A stretch of 64,000 bases of DNA from Streptomyces sp. WAC08241 (lineage in GTDB: Bacteria; Actinomycetota; Actinomycetes; Streptomycetales; Streptomycetaceae): contig CP042279.1 of NCBI GenBank assembly GCA_007858575.1, positions 62,001 to 126,000 on the forward strand, written 5' to 3'. The position numbers and the translations under genes were made by a program. Positions 1 through 14,804 of the stretch are shown here, piece after piece (the first letter of the stretch is position 1; every line of letters begins with the position of its first letter). The notes under the pieces were generated by a model. It worked only from the letters and a program-made list of their open reading frames with translations. It did no database searches and was not told the DNA's origin.

Positions 1-2
1 CG

Positions 3-380
3 TTCATGATGGTCGCCCTCCTCGGCGGCCTCCAGTCCATCCCCGGCGAGCTGTACGAGGCCGCCGAGATGGACGGCGCGAACGCCTGGCAGCGGTTCCG
101 GCACATCACCATGCCCGGCCTCAGCTCGGTCTCCACGACGGTGGTCCTGCTCTCCACCATCTGGACCTTCAACATGTTCCCGGTGATCTTCCTGCTCACC
201 CGGGGCGGGCCCGGCGAGGCCACCCAGATCCTCGTCACCCAGGCCTACAAGTTCTCCTTCGAGGTCAGTCCGCGCGACTTCGCCCAGTCGTCCACCTGGG
301 GCGTGCTCATCCTGGTCCTCCTGATGCTGTTCGCCGCGGTCTACCGCCGAGTCCTCCGCAAGCAGGGAGAAGTCTGGTGA
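3..380 (+). CDS. malF: Maltose/maltodextrin ABC transporter permease MalF, 3' part
   Basis: Inner-membrane permease subunit of a sugar ABC importer; only the last 126 codons are in the window, the 5' end lies to the left. The signature EAA loop that docks on the ATPase is visible (EAAEMDGANAWQRF followed by HITMPGL, the usual EAA-G-I-LP pattern), and two or three hydrophobic helices follow. No frameshift in this part. Its TGA overlaps a GTG (377) that probably starts malG, so the two are translationally coupled. The following alpha-glucosidase, LacI regulator, amylase and pullulanase genes point to maltose/maltodextrin as substrate. Assignment to MalF rather than another sugar permease rests on this context. 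Confidence 0.85.
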   Translation, partial: FMMVALLGGLQSIPGELYEAAEMDGANAWQRFRHITMPGLSSVSTTVVLLSTIWTFNMFPVIFLLTRGGPGEATQILVTQAYKFSFEVSPRDFAQSSTWGVLILVLLMLFAAVYRRVLRKQGEVW

Positions 381-1246
381 CCACCACGACCCCCACCCCC
401 GGGCGGTGACCAACGCGCCGGTCCGCGGCCGCCGTTCGCCGCTCTCCTCGGTCGCGCTGCACCTGACGCTGATCACGGCCTCCGTGATCGCCGTCTTCCC
501 GGTCCTCTGGGTGCTGCTGACCTCGCTCAAGCCCGCGAAGTACGCCATCACCACGGACTTCTTCAAAGAGACGACGTTCGAGAACTACACGAACCTCCTG
601 AACGACACCCCGTTCCTCACCTGGTTCGGCAACTCGCTGCTCATCGCCGGCCTCACCACGCTCGTCGGCGTCTTCATCTCGGCCACCACCGGCTACGCCG
701 TCAGCCGCTTCCGCTTCCCCGGCAAGCGCGGCCTGATGTGGACGCTGCTCATCACCCAGATGTTCCCGGTCGCCGTCCTGATCGTGCCGATCTACAACAT
801 CATGTCGTCGACGGCCTGCTCAACCGGCCGGCCGGCCTGGTCATCACCTACCTGACCATCGCCGTCCCGTTCTGCGCCTGGATGATGAAGGGCTTCTTCG
901 ACACCATCCCGCGCGAGATCGACGAGTCCGGGTACGTCGACGGCCTCACCCCTTCGGCACCTTCTGGCGGCTGATCCTGCCGCTGGCCAAGCCGGGCATC
1001 GCCGTCACCGCGTTCTACTCCTTCATCACCGCGTGGGGCGAGGTCGCCTACGCCTCCGCCTTCATGGTCGGCGACGAGAACCTCACCCTCGCGGGCGGAC
1101 TCCAGAAGTTCGTCAACCAGTACGGCGCCCAGTGGGGCCCGATGTCCGCGGCCTCCGTGCTCATCGCCATCCCCGCGGCGCTGGTGTTCCTCTTCGCCCA
1201 GCGGCACCTGGTCACCGGCATGTCCGCCGGTGCCGTCAAGGGCTGA
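377..1246 (+). CDS. malG: Maltose/maltodextrin ABC transporter permease MalG (frameshifted)
   Basis: Second permease subunit of the same importer, about 285 aa. The protein is readable in pieces: an N-terminal helix (LTLITASVIAVFPVLWVLL), the periplasmic loop and helices to about 810, then another frame with the EAA loop (EIDESGYVDG), then a third frame ending MSAGAVKG. Frameshifts lie near 395, 815 and 955; the last is a C run one base short in a region that should read TPFGTFWRL. The likely start is GTG 377, overlapping the malF stop as GTGA; it is closed after ten codons unless one base is missing in the C/G-rich stretch near 395. GTG 406 is the fallback start. Probably transcribed with malF and the downstream glucosidase. 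Confidence 0.82.
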
Positions 1247-1292
1247 GCCCGACCACCGCCCCCGCACGCCCCTCCTTACTCCCAGGGAAGAC

Positions 1293-2959
1293 ATGACCCA
1301 GCATCTCGCCGCCCCGGCCGACGTCCCCACCACCGGAACGCACACGGGCTGGTGGAGAGACGCCGTGATCTACCAGGTCTACCCGCGCAGCTTCGCCGAC
1401 GGCGACGGCGACGGCATGGGTGACCTGGAGGGCGTCCGCAGCCGGCTGCCGTACCTCAGGGACCTGGGCGTCGACGCCGTCTGGCTCTCGCCGTTCTACG
1501 CCTCCCCGCAGGCCGACGCCGGTTACGACGTCGCCGACTACCGGGCCATCGACCCGATGTTCGGCTTCCCTGCACGACGCCGACGCGGTGATCCGCGAGG
1601 CCCACGCCCTGGGCCTGCGGATCATCGTCGACCTCGTCCCCAACCACTCCTCCGACCAGCACGAGTGGTTCCAGCGGGCCCTGCGCGAGGGCCCCGCCTC
1701 CCGCTGCGCGAGCGCTACCACTTCCGCCCCGGCCAGGGCGCGAACGGCGAACTGCCGCCCAACGACTGGGAGTCCATCTTCGGCGGCCCGGCCTGGACCC
1801 GCACCCAGAACCCGGACGGCACCCCCGGCGACTGGTACCTGCACCTCTTCGCCCCGGAGCAGCCCGACTTCAACTGGGAGCACCCGGCCGTCCGCGACGA
1901 GTTCCGCTCCATCCTGCGCTTCTGGCTCGACATGGGCGTCGACGGCTTCCGCGTCGACGTCGCCCACGGCCTGGTCAAGGCCGCCGGCCTGCCCGACATC
2001 GGCGCCCACGACCAGCTCAAGCTGCTCGGCAACGACGTCATGCCCTTCTTCGACCAGGACGGCGTCCACGAGATCTACCGCTCCTGGCGCAAGGTCCTCT
2101 CCGAGTACGACGGAGAGCGCGTCCTCGTCGCCGAGGCCTGGACCCCCACCGTCGACCGCACCGCGAACTACGTGCGCCCCGACGAGATGCACCAGGCCTT
2201 CAACTTCCAGTACCTGGGCACCCACTGGGACGCGGCCGAGCTGCGCACCGTCATCGACGCCTCGCTCGCCGCGATGCGCCCGGTCGGCGCCCCCACCACC
2301 TGGGTGCTGTCCAACCACGACGTCACCCGGCACGCCACCCGCTTCGCCAACCCGGCGGGCCTCGGCACCCAGTTGCGCGAGGCCGGCGACCGCGAGCTCG
2401 GCCTGCGCCGGGCCCGCGCCGCGACCCTCCTCATGCTGGCCCTGCCCGGCTCGGCCTACGTCTACCAGGGCGAGGAGCTCGGCCTGCCCGACGTCACCGA
2501 CCTGCCCGACGAGGTCCGCCAGGACCCGTCCTTCTGGCGGGCCAGCGGCCAGGACGGCTTCCGCGACGGCTGCCGGGTCCCGATCCCGTGGACCGTCGGG
2601 GGCACCTCGTACGGCTTCGGCGCCGGCGGCTCCTGGCTGCCGCAGCCCGCGGCCTGGGGTGCGCTGAGCGTCGAGGCGCAGACCGGCGACCCGGGCTCCA
2701 CCCTGGAGCTGTACCGCAGCGCGCTCGCCGTGCGCCGGACGCAGCCCGGACTCGGGGCGGGCGAGGGCGTCGAGTGGCTGGAGGCCCCCGAGGGCGTCTC
2801 GCCTTCCGGCGCGACGGCTTCGTCTGCACCGCCAACACCACCGGCCGGGCCCTTTCCGTCCCGCTGCCCGGCCGGTTCCTTCTCTCCAACGAGCCCGTCG
2901 CCCCCGGCGCGGACGCGGTGGAGCTGCCCGCCGACACCACCGTCTGGTGGGCGGTGTGA
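1293..2959 (+). CDS. aglA: Alpha-glucosidase, glycoside hydrolase family 13 (frameshifted)
   Basis: Cytoplasmic GH13 enzyme of about 555 aa that should release glucose from imported maltose and maltodextrins. The N-terminus has the family signature WWRDAVIYQVYPRSFAD. The four GH13 motifs are present: DLVPNHSS (about 1632), the nucleophile Asp in GFRVDVAHG (about 1945), the acid/base Glu in VAEAWTP (about 2130) and SNHDVTRH (about 2311). No signal peptide is visible, fitting an intracellular role. ATG 1293 is preceded by AGGGA at 1284. Three indels interrupt the frame, near 1570, 1705 and 2805 (the last restores LAFRRDGFVC). The stop overlaps the GTG of the LacI gene, so regulator and enzyme look co-transcribed. 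The malG neighbour supports the AglA assignment. Confidence 0.88.
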
Positions 2960-4028
2960 CGATCCCTGCCGCGGGGCGCCGGAACGGGCGCCCCGCGGCT
3001 CGCGGACATCGCGGCCCAGTCCGGCGTCAGCGAGGCCACCGTCAGCCGCGTCCTCAACGGCAAGGCGGGGTGGCCGGCGCGACCCGGCACAAGGTGCTCG
3101 CCGCGCTCGACGTGCTCGGCTACGAGCGTCCCGTACGCCTCAAACAGCGCAGCGCGGGCCTCGTCGGGCTCGTCGTGCCCGAGCTGACCAACCCGATCTT
3201 CCCGGCGTTCGCGCAGGTCGTCGAGCAGGTCCTCGCCGGGCACGGCTACACCCCGGTCCTGTGCACCCAGATGCCCGGCGGCGCCACCGAGGACGAGCTG
3301 GTCGAGCAGCTCGTGGAGCGCGGGGTGTCCGGCATCGTCTTCCTCTCCGGGCTCCACGCGGACGCCACCGCCGACCCGGCCCGCTACGCCCGGCTCGCCG
3401 CCCGGGGCGTGCCGTTCGTCCTCATCAACGGCTACAACGAGCACGTCGACGCCAACTTCGTCTCCCCGGACGACCGGGCCGCCGCCCGCATGGCCGTGCG
3501 CCACCTGGTCGAGCTGGGCCACGAGCGCATCGGCCTCGCCATCGGCCCCACCCGCTACGTCCCCTCGCGCCGCAAGGCCGAGGGCTTCGCCGCCGAGCTG
3601 CACGAGCTCCTCGGCGTCGAGCGCGCGGACGCCGAACGGTTCATCCGGCCCACCCTCTTCGGCGTCGAGGGCGGTCACGCCGCCGCCGACATCCTCCTCG
3701 GCGAGGGCTGCACCGGCATCGTCTGCGGCTCCGACCTGATGGCGCTCGGCGTGATCCGGGCGGTCCGTGCCCGGGGCCTCGACGTGCCCCGGGACGTCTC
3801 CGTCGTCGGCTTCGACGACTCGCCCCTGATCGCCTTCACCAGCCCGCCGCTCTCCACCGTCCGCCAGCCCGTGCAGGCGATGGCCACGGCCGCCGTGGGC
3901 GCGCTCCTGGAGGAGATCGAGGGAACCCGGTGCAGCGCACGGAGTTCGTGTTCCAGCCGGAGCTGGTGGTGCGCGGCTCGACGGCGCAGCCGCCCGACCG
4001 GGCCGCGGAACCGCAAGTCCTTTCGTAA
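2956..4028 (+). CDS. LacI-family transcriptional regulator of the maltose/amylase genes (frameshifted)
   Basis: Sugar-responsive repressor, about 355 aa. The helix-turn-helix is clear near 3003-3062 (DIAAQSGVSEATVSRVLNG). It is followed by a periplasmic-binding-protein-like effector domain with typical landmarks: GLVVPELTNPIFPAF, SGIVFLSG, INGYNEHVDANFVSPDD, HLVELGHERIGLA, CGSDLMALGVIRA and VVGFDDSPLIAFTSPPLSTV. Frameshifts sit in the first 15 codons, near 3068 and near 3925. The likely start is GTG 2956, overlapping the glucosidase stop. Position between aglA and the amylase, plus TTGC repeats in the next promoter, suggest it controls starch use like Reg1/MalR of other Streptomyces; that is inference. 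In S. coelicolor, as I recall, malR lies on the other side of malE, so this may be a second regulator. Confidence 0.8.
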
Positions 4029-4054
4029 CAACTTGCGTTGCGGCGTCCGGAGGG

Positions 4055-4083
4055 TTGACCGGGCGTCGGGCCACTCGTACGGT
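4055..4083 (+). promoter_or_regulatory. Promoter of the alpha-amylase gene
   Basis: A good vegetative-type promoter is visible: -35 TTGACC (4055-4060), 17-bp spacer, -10 TACGGT (4078-4083). A start near 4090 would give a leader of about 95 nt. It would let the amylase be transcribed separately from the upstream glucosidase-LacI operon. Confidence 0.6.
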
Positions 4084-4097
4084 CACGGCTGAAAACA

Positions 4098-4137
4098 GTT
4101 GCTGAACTTTTCGGCAACTTCTTGCTGAGTCGCTTGC
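4098..4137 (+). promoter_or_regulatory. Putative LacI/MalR-type operator cluster at the amylase promoter
   Basis: Just downstream of the -10 element is an inverted repeat GTTGC-N11-GCAAC (4098-4102 and 4114-4118). It is followed by CTTGC at 4121 and again at 4133; another ACTTGC lies upstream at 4031. TTGC-containing repeats are the known targets of Streptomyces Reg1/MalR-type LacI repressors at amylase and chitinase promoters, and a LacI gene ends 70 bp upstream. The match to a particular regulator is inference. Confidence 0.5.
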
Positions 4138-4185
4138 CCTCGCTCGCGACACCGACTGCGACACCGACGTCGTACAGGAGGAAGC

Positions 4186-5564
4186 ATGGCCAGAAAGACC
4201 GTGGCCGCTGCACTCGCCCTCGTGGCGGGAGCCGCTGTGGCCGTCACGGGAAACACCCCCGTGCAGGCCGCCCCGCCCGGCACCAAGGACGTCACCGCGG
4301 TGATGTTCGAGTGGAAGTTCTCCTCGGTCGCCCGGGAGTGCACCACCCGCCTCGGACCGGCCGGATACGGCTACGTCCAGGTCTCCCCGCCCCAGGAGCA
4401 CCTCCAGGGCGGCGCGTGGTGGACCTCGTACCAGCCGGTCAGCTACAAGATCGCCGGGCGCCTCGGGGACCGCACCGCCTTCAAGAACATGATCGACACC
4501 TGTCACGCGGCGGGCGTGAAGGTCGTCGTCGACTCCGTCATCAACCACATGGCGAACGGGTCGGGCACGGGGACGGGCGGGACCCCGTTCTCCAAGTACG
4601 ACTACCCGGGCCTCTACTCCGGCTTCGACATGGACGACTGCCGGGCGACGATCAGCAACTACCAGGACCGGGTCAACGTCCAGTACTGCGAACTGGTCGG
4701 CCTCCCCGACCTCGACACCGGCGAGGACTACGTCCGCGGGAAGATAGCCGGCTACCTCAACGACCTGCTCTCCCTCGGCGTCGACGGCTTCCGCATCGAC
4801 GCCGCCAAGCACATGCCGGCCGCCGACCTCGCCCACATCAAGTCGCGGCTCACCAACCCCGGCGTGTACTGGAAGCAGGAGGCCATCTTCGGCGCCGGCG
4901 AGGCCGTCTCCCCGAGCGAGTACCTCGGCAACGGCGACGTCCAGGAGTTCCGCTACGCCCGCGACCTCAAGCGCGTCTTCCAGAACGAGAAGCTCGCCTA
5001 CCTGAAGAACTACGGCGAGGGCTGGGCTACATGGCCTCCGGCCAGTCCGGCGTCTTCGTCGACAACCACGACACCGAGCGCGAGGGCGACACCCTCACCT
5101 ACAAGGACGGCGCGAACTACACCCTCGCCTCCGTCTTCATGCTCGCCTGGCCCTACGGCGCCCCGGACGTCCACTCCGGCTACGAGTGGACCGACAAGAA
5201 CGCCGGACCGCCCAACGGCGGCCAGGTGAACGCCTGTTACAGCGACGGCTGGAAGTGCCAGCACGCCTGGCGCGAGATCTCCTCCATGGTGGCCTTCCGC
5301 AACACCGCGCGCGGCCAGTCCGTCACGAACTGGTGGGACAACGGCAACAACGCGATCGCGTTCGGCCGCGGCTCCAAGGCGTACGTGGCGATCAACCACG
5401 AGTCCTCGGCGCTCACCCGCGCCTTCCAGACCTCCCTGCCCGCCGGCACCTACTGCAACGTGCAGTCGGGCACCCCCGTGACGGTCAACGGGTCGGGTCA
5501 GTTCACCGCCACCCTCGGCGTCAACACCGCGGTCGCGCTCCACGTGAACGCCCGGAACTGCTGA
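4186..5564 (+). CDS. aml: Secreted alpha-amylase, GH13 (frameshifted)
   Basis: Extracellular endo-acting alpha-amylase of about 459 aa, normal for a Streptomyces amylase. A Sec signal peptide opens the protein ([20 protein letters not shown], cleavage near VQAAPP). GH13 motifs: [10 protein letters not shown], the nucleophile in [13 protein letters not shown], the acid/base Glu in GAGEAV, and [10 protein letters not shown]. The C-terminal beta domain ends [10 protein letters not shown]; no starch-binding domain follows. AGGAGG lies at 4175, nine bases before the ATG. One indel near 5025 moves the last third to another frame (mature part continues [16 protein letters not shown]). It has its own promoter and operator cluster upstream. 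It would produce the maltodextrins taken up by MalFG. Confidence 0.9.
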
Positions 5565-5572
5565 GCCGGCAC

Positions 5573-5648
5573 GCCCAGCAGGCCCCCTGCCCAGCAGGCC
5601 CCCGCCCCGCAGGCCCCCGCCCCGCAGGACCCCCCCCGCACCGCAGGG
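5573..5648 (+). repeat. C-rich degenerate 15-bp tandem repeat
   Basis: About four to five tandem copies of a 15-16 bp unit (GCCCAGCAGGCCCCC, drifting to GCCCCGCAGGCCCCC) lie between the amylase stop and its terminator. Copy boundaries blur in long C runs, so the copy number read here may be unreliable. Confidence 0.6.
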
Positions 5649-5669
5649 CCGCCCCACCCGGGGCGGCCC
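5646..5669 (+). terminator. Hairpin terminator after the alpha-amylase gene
   Basis: Perfect 10-bp stem GGGCCGCCCC / GGGGCGGCCC with a 4-nt loop, about 80 bp after the amylase stop. No T run follows, which is usual for Streptomyces. Confidence 0.6.
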
Positions 5670-5714
5670 CCTCTTCCCGTACCCCCTCTTCCCGTACCTC
5701 CAGGGAGCTCCCCC

Positions 5715-10996
<5,282 letters not shown>

Positions 10997-11005
10997 CCGA
11001 ACCTC

Positions 11006-11023
11006 GGGGAGCACCGGCTCCCC
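11006..11023 (+). terminator. Hairpin terminator after the pullulanase gene
   Basis: GGGGAGC / GCTCCCC stem (7 bp) with a 4-nt loop, 9 bp after the TGA, followed by further G/C-rich inverted sequence to about 11050. Confidence 0.5.
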
Positions 11024-11157
11024 GGGGCGATCCCGGGGTGACCCCGGGTGACCCCGTGGCGTGCGCCGCCGCGAGAAGGGCCGGATCTTGACGGTCGGTC
11101 CGCCGGAAGGTCACTTGTGCGGCCGTGATGATCACCGTAGATCTGGGACCGGACCTA

Positions 11158-11184
11158 TGGATCACCTGGATCACCTGGATCACC
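11158..11184 (+). repeat. Three perfect 9-bp tandem repeats just upstream of a gene
   Basis: TGGATCACC is repeated three times without error and ends two bases before the GGAGGGG ribosome-binding site of the next gene. It lies in the 5' leader or promoter. Function unknown; it may be a slipped-strand repeat or a regulator site. Confidence 0.7.
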
Positions 11185-11197
11185 CGGAGGGGAACCC

Positions 11198-11528
11198 ATG
11201 CCTCAGATCGCCGTCGACCACTCCGCACCGCTCGACCGGCGCGGCTTCGCGCTCGCCCTGCACGCGCTCGTCGCCGAGCAGGTCAACACGGCGCCCGGAA
11301 ACTGCAAGACCCGCTTCCGTGAGATCGCGGAGGCGGTCGTCGGGGACGGTTCGGGCGAGGAGACCCTCGTGCACGTCGACATCGCCATGGCGTCCGGGCG
11401 TACGGACGAGGTGAAGGCGCGGCTCGGCGGCCATCCTCGACCTGCTGCCGAAGCACCTCCAGACGACCGGGGAGGTCCTGCTCTCCGTCGAGATCCGCGA
11501 CTTCCAGGCGTCCTACCGCAGGCGCTGA
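11198..11528 (+). CDS. 5-carboxymethyl-2-hydroxymuconate isomerase-like protein (frameshifted)
   Basis: Small protein of about 110 aa resembling CHMI, a tautomerase-superfamily enzyme of aromatic catabolism. It starts MPQIAVDHSAPLDRRGF, keeping a short sequence before the family-type N-terminal strand. The family landmarks HVDIAMASGRTDEVKARLG and SVEIRDFQASYRRR are present. A single missing base near 11430 splits it: the first part is open from ATG 11198, the second ends at TGA 11526. GGAGGGG lies 6 bases before the ATG. No aromatic-degradation genes are nearby, so the physiological substrate is unclear. It lies tail to tail with the TetR gene and the ends overlap by a few bases. Confidence 0.72.
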
Positions 11529-12264
11529 TCGGGTACGCCGGGCAGCCCGCCCGCCGGGCGGCGCCCGGCGCCGTCGCGGGCACGAGCGAGACGAGCCGGG
11601 TCACCAGGTCCCCGAAGGGCCCGTCGGCCGGCTCGTCCGCCAGGATCCCGACCAGGATCTCCGCCATCCCGGGGTCGTACGCGGCGCTCACCGCCGCGAG
11701 GGCCGCGAAGTCGTGCACGAGCTGCAACTCCAGCTCCGCGCGCGGCACCCGCCGCCCGTCCAGCCAGAGCAGCGCCGTCGACTCGGCGAGCGACACCCAG
11801 GAGCGGACCACCAACTCCAGGCGGGCCGAGGGCTCCTCGACCGCCAGGTGCGCGAGGATCTGCTCGTACGCGGCCTGCCGCACCTCGTCGATCATCGCGT
11901 TCGTCGTGGAGGAGCCGACGGCCGGGCCGCCCCGCATCAGGGCTGCGAACCCGGGGCCGTGCTCGTCCACGAAGTCGAAGAACCGGCCCATCACCCGCAG
12001 CAGCCGGGCCCCCAGCGGACCCCGGGGCGGCTCCACGAAGCGGGCCGCCAACTCGTCGGCGGCCCGCCGGAGGGCCGCCTCGTAGAGGCTCTGCTTGCCG
12101 GGGAAGTAGTGGTAGACCAGCGGCCGCGAGATCCCCGCGGCCGCGGCGATCTCGTCGATGGACACCTCGTCGGGAGAGCGGTGGCTGAAGAGTTCGAGGG
12201 CCACCCCGATCAACTGCTGCTTGCGCTCCTCGACGCCCATCCTGCGGCGCACCCCGGTCGTCAT
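11513..12264 (-). CDS. TetR-family transcriptional regulator (frameshifted near 3' end)
   Basis: Repressor of about 250 aa. N-terminal helix-turn-helix: RKQQLIGVALELFSHRS followed by SIDEIAAAAGISRPLVYHYF. The ligand-binding half continues through FVEPPRGPLGARLLRVMGRF, AYEQILAHLAVEEPSARLEL and GMAEILVGILADEP. After about 11570 the frame runs on without stopping into the convergent gene, so I infer a missing base there; one frame over, the protein ends at a TAG at 11515-11513. The coordinates of the 3' end are therefore approximate. It is divergent from the small membrane protein gene, and a 15-bp palindrome sits between the two start codons. Confidence 0.82.
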
Positions 12265-12274
12265 GCGAACAGCC

Positions 12275-12289
12275 TAACGGCGTCCGTTA
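12275..12289. promoter_or_regulatory. Putative TetR operator between divergent genes
   Basis: TAACGG-N3-CCGTTA lies in the 37-bp gap between the TetR start (12264) and the divergent membrane protein start (12302). Position and symmetry fit an autoregulatory TetR operator that could also control the divergent gene. Confidence 0.55.
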
Positions 12290-12301
12290 CGCTCCTGCCC
12301 C

Positions 12302-12740
12302 ATGAGCGCTCCCGACCAGGACACCCCGGCGACCGGGTCCCCGAAGGCCCCCGGGGCCCCGAAGACCGCCGACGAGGCCGCTGCCGAGCTCACCGACGCC
12401 CGCGAGGACGGCCCCGAGGGGGAGCGGACGGCGAACTCGACGGCGAGGACGGCGAGTTCGGCGGCGCGGGTGAGAGGAGGGAGGGGGCCTCACGCCCCGG
12501 CAGGCGCGGCGGCTGCGCGTCGCCGCCGCCTCCGTCCTCCTCGTCGCCCTCGCCGTGGTGCTCGTCGTCCGCCTCGCGAGCCGTACGTCCGTCCTGGTCG
12601 TCGGCGTGTACGGACTCGCCATGATCCTCTGCGGGGTCGTGATCGAACTCTCCCGCAACGGCCGTACCCGCCTGGGCACCTGGCTCCTGGCGGGCGGTCT
12701 GCTCGCCGCGCTCGCCCTGGACTGGCTGGTCCTGCCGTAG
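12302..12740 (+). CDS. Small membrane protein, unknown function (frameshifted)
   Basis: About 145 aa. The first part (MSAPDQDTPATGSPKAPGAP...) is acidic, Pro/Ala-rich and probably cytoplasmic. After one indel between 12420 and 12490 the frame shifts to a hydrophobic C-terminal half (from about LTPRQARRLRVAAASVLL) with three predicted helices: SVLLVALAVVLVV, SVLVVGVYGLAMILCGVVI and LGTWLLAGGLLAALALDWLV. It resembles the DUF3017-type small membrane proteins of Streptomyces in architecture, but I cannot confirm the family. Shares a promoter region with the TetR gene and may be its target. Ends 15 bp from the convergent monooxygenase gene. Confidence 0.6.
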
Positions 12741-12755
12741 GGCACGCGCCCCGCT

Positions 12756-13956
12756 TCAGGCCGCCGGACCCGAGGTGAAGAACGCGACCGTCTTCTCCAG
12801 GCCCGCTCGCCGAACATGGTGTCCAGGCTCTCGGCGGAGTCGGCGGCGGACGCCTCGCCGCGCGGGAAGAGCTCCTTCTCGTAGGCGTCCAGGGCGGCCT
12901 CGACGTCCCCGGGGTGGGAGACGACGGCCAGGGCGAGTTCGGCCCCGTCGAGCATGGCGAGGTTGGCGCCCTCGCCGGCGAAGGGCGACATCAGGTGCGC
13001 CGCGTCCCCGAGGAGCGTCACGCCCGGCACGCGGTCCCAGCGGTGCCCGACGGGCAGGGCGTGGACGCGGCGCGGGACGAGCGGGCCGTCGGCGCCGGCG
13101 ACGAGACCGCGCAGGGCGTCGTCCCAGCCCTCGAAGTGCGCGAGGACGGCGGCCTTGGCGGCGCCGGTGTCCGCGTCGGCGAAGTCGACGGTGTCGAGCC
13201 AGCCCTCGTCGGTCTTGAGCGCGGTGTAGACGTGGAGGCTGCCGTCGGTCTCGCGGTGGGCGAGGAAGCCGCGTCCCTGACCAAAAGGCTCCCCGTCGAG
13301 GGCTCCTCCGTCGAGGGCCCCTCCGCCGAGGCAGAGGAAGAAGCCGCCGCCGACGAGGGCCGCCTCGCGCGGGTGGCGGGCGTCGGCGTCGTGCAGGTCG
13401 GTCTCGACGAAGGAGACGCCGGTGTAGGCGGGTTCGGCGTCGGACAGCAGCGGCCGGATCGCGCGACCAGGCGCCGTCGGCGCCGATCAGCAGGTCGGTG
13501 GTGACGGCGGACCCGTCCGCGAACGCCACCTCGTGGCGCCCTGCGCCCAGCGGGCGGACGCCGGTCACCTTCCTGCCCCAGTGGACGGTGCCTCCGGCAG
13601 GGAGTCGAGCAGCAGGTCCCGCAGGTCCCCCGGTCCACCTCGGGCCGGCCGCCGGTGTCGTCGTCCTCCTCGGATACGTGGACCGTGCCGTCCGGCCCGA
13701 CCAGGCGCATGGCCTGGCCGCCGGGGTGGACGATCCGGGAGAAGGCGTCGTGGAGCCCGGCGGCGCGCAGGGCCTTCTGGCCGCTGTCCTCGTGGATGTC
13801 GAGCATGCCGCCCTGGGTGCGCGCCCCGGCCGACGCCTCCCGCTCGAAGACGTCGGCGCGGACGCCGTGGACGTGCAGGACGCGGGCGGCGACGAGGCTG
13901 CCCAGACCGCCGCCGATGATCGCGACGGGAACGTGGGGGTGCGGGTGCGTGGTCAT
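12756..13956 (-). CDS. TetX-like FAD-dependent monooxygenase (frameshifted)
   Basis: About 400-aa flavoprotein hydroxylase of the aromatic hydroxylase/TetX type. N-terminal dinucleotide fold: [18 protein letters not shown] then DVFERE (about residues 8-40). [24 protein letters not shown] substrate/FAD region follows (read [16 protein letters not shown]). The middle carries [13 protein letters not shown]. The C-terminal FAD motif is [19 protein letters not shown], very close to TetX enzymes. Three or more indels (near 13030, 13470 and 13610) break the frame. ATG 13956 has GGAGG eight bases upstream. Two tandem palindromes lie upstream and match one in front of the neighbouring TetR gene, so this is probably a TetR-controlled detoxification or modification enzyme. 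Substrate unknown; tetracycline activity is not implied. Confidence 0.82.
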
Positions 13957-13992
13957 GGCTGCCTCCAGGGGTGCGGACACCTTCCACGCTAA

Positions 13993-14019
13993 CGAACATG
14001 TTCGTAACGAACAAGTTCG
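13993..14019. promoter_or_regulatory. Two tandem palindromic operators upstream of the monooxygenase
   Basis: CGAACATGTTCG (13993-14004), TAA, CGAACAAGTTCG (14008-14019), both preceded by TAA. The same box is found upstream of the TetR gene (14805-14816). The pair is 37 bp from the monooxygenase start on its promoter side. Confidence 0.7.
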
Positions 14020-14073
14020 GCACAGGGTGTGCGGAGACCTTCCCGGACGGGGCGAGGTGAGGGCTCCGGCGGG

Positions 14074-14791
14074 TCAGGACCCGGAAGGCAGTGGCGTCCC
14101 GACGATTCCGTTGATCAGCACGTCGAAACCCCAGGTCAGCCGGTGTTCGTCCGGACCGGAGAGGAGGGCGGGCAGATGGGCCCTGATCATCGGGCGGGCG
14201 GCCTCGTCCGAAGTGTGCACGGCTTCGACCAGGGCGTTCCAGTCGTCGCGCGCGGAGGGGTCGCGCTCCCGCGTCCCCTGCTCCGCGGCGGTGGCCGTGG
14301 CGTGCTGGAGCAGGATGTCCACGCCCCAGGCGACCTGCTCCCGGGGTGCGCCGCTGCGGGAGAGCAGGTCGAGGACGCGCTCGACGAGGTCGAGGTAGTT
14401 CTCCCCGCTGGGGCGGGCCACCAGGGCCGAGCGGGCGAGCTGGGGGTGCTCGAAGAGGACGCGGGTGTACGAGCCGAGCACCGCGAGGAGCCGCCCGCGC
14501 CAGTCCGCCCCGCCGTCCCTTCCGCTCCCGTCCCTTCCGCTCCCGTCCCTGCCCGGGTCGACCTCGCCGAGGAGCGCGTCCAGGACAGCGGCGTGCAGTT
14601 CCGCGGTGTTGGCCACGTACACGTAGAGCGAGGCGGGCCCGGTGTCCAGCTCCTGCGCCAGACGCCGCATGGTCACCTTCTCCAGGCCCTCCGCGCGCAT
14701 GAGCCGCACGGCGGTCTCACGATGCCCCGCCGGGTCAGGGCGGGCTTGGCGGGCGCTCCCGGCGGCCGACGGGCTCTCGCTTGGCGTGCAT
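14074..14791 (-). CDS. TetR-family regulator of the monooxygenase (frameshifted near 5' end)
   Basis: About 238 aa. N-terminus MHAKREPVGRRERPPSPP, then after an indel near 14730 the helix-turn-helix (LMRAEGLEKVTMRRLAQELD then GPASLYVYVANT). The rest is a TetR_C-type ligand domain (LLAVLGSYTRVLFEHPQLAR, WGFDVLINGIVGTPLPSGS). A short DGSGRDGSGRDG repeat sits in the middle, from a 15-bp DNA duplication. A palindrome identical in pattern to those before the monooxygenase precedes its ATG by 14 bp, so it probably represses itself and that gene; both are transcribed leftward but from separate promoters. Confidence 0.82.
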
Positions 14792-14804
14792 ACCGCGATC
14801 GTAA

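Noticed and set aside
2494..4836. Long open frame on the minus strand across the glucosidase, LacI and amylase genes
   Set aside because: Shadow of the plus-strand genes: high-GC DNA leaves opposite frames open. The plus-strand frames carry recognisable motifs; this one does not.
11125..11322. Small frame reading WITWITWIT upstream of the muconate isomerase-like gene
   Set aside because: Produced by the 9-bp repeat; the strong ribosome-binding site belongs to ATG 11198 in another frame.
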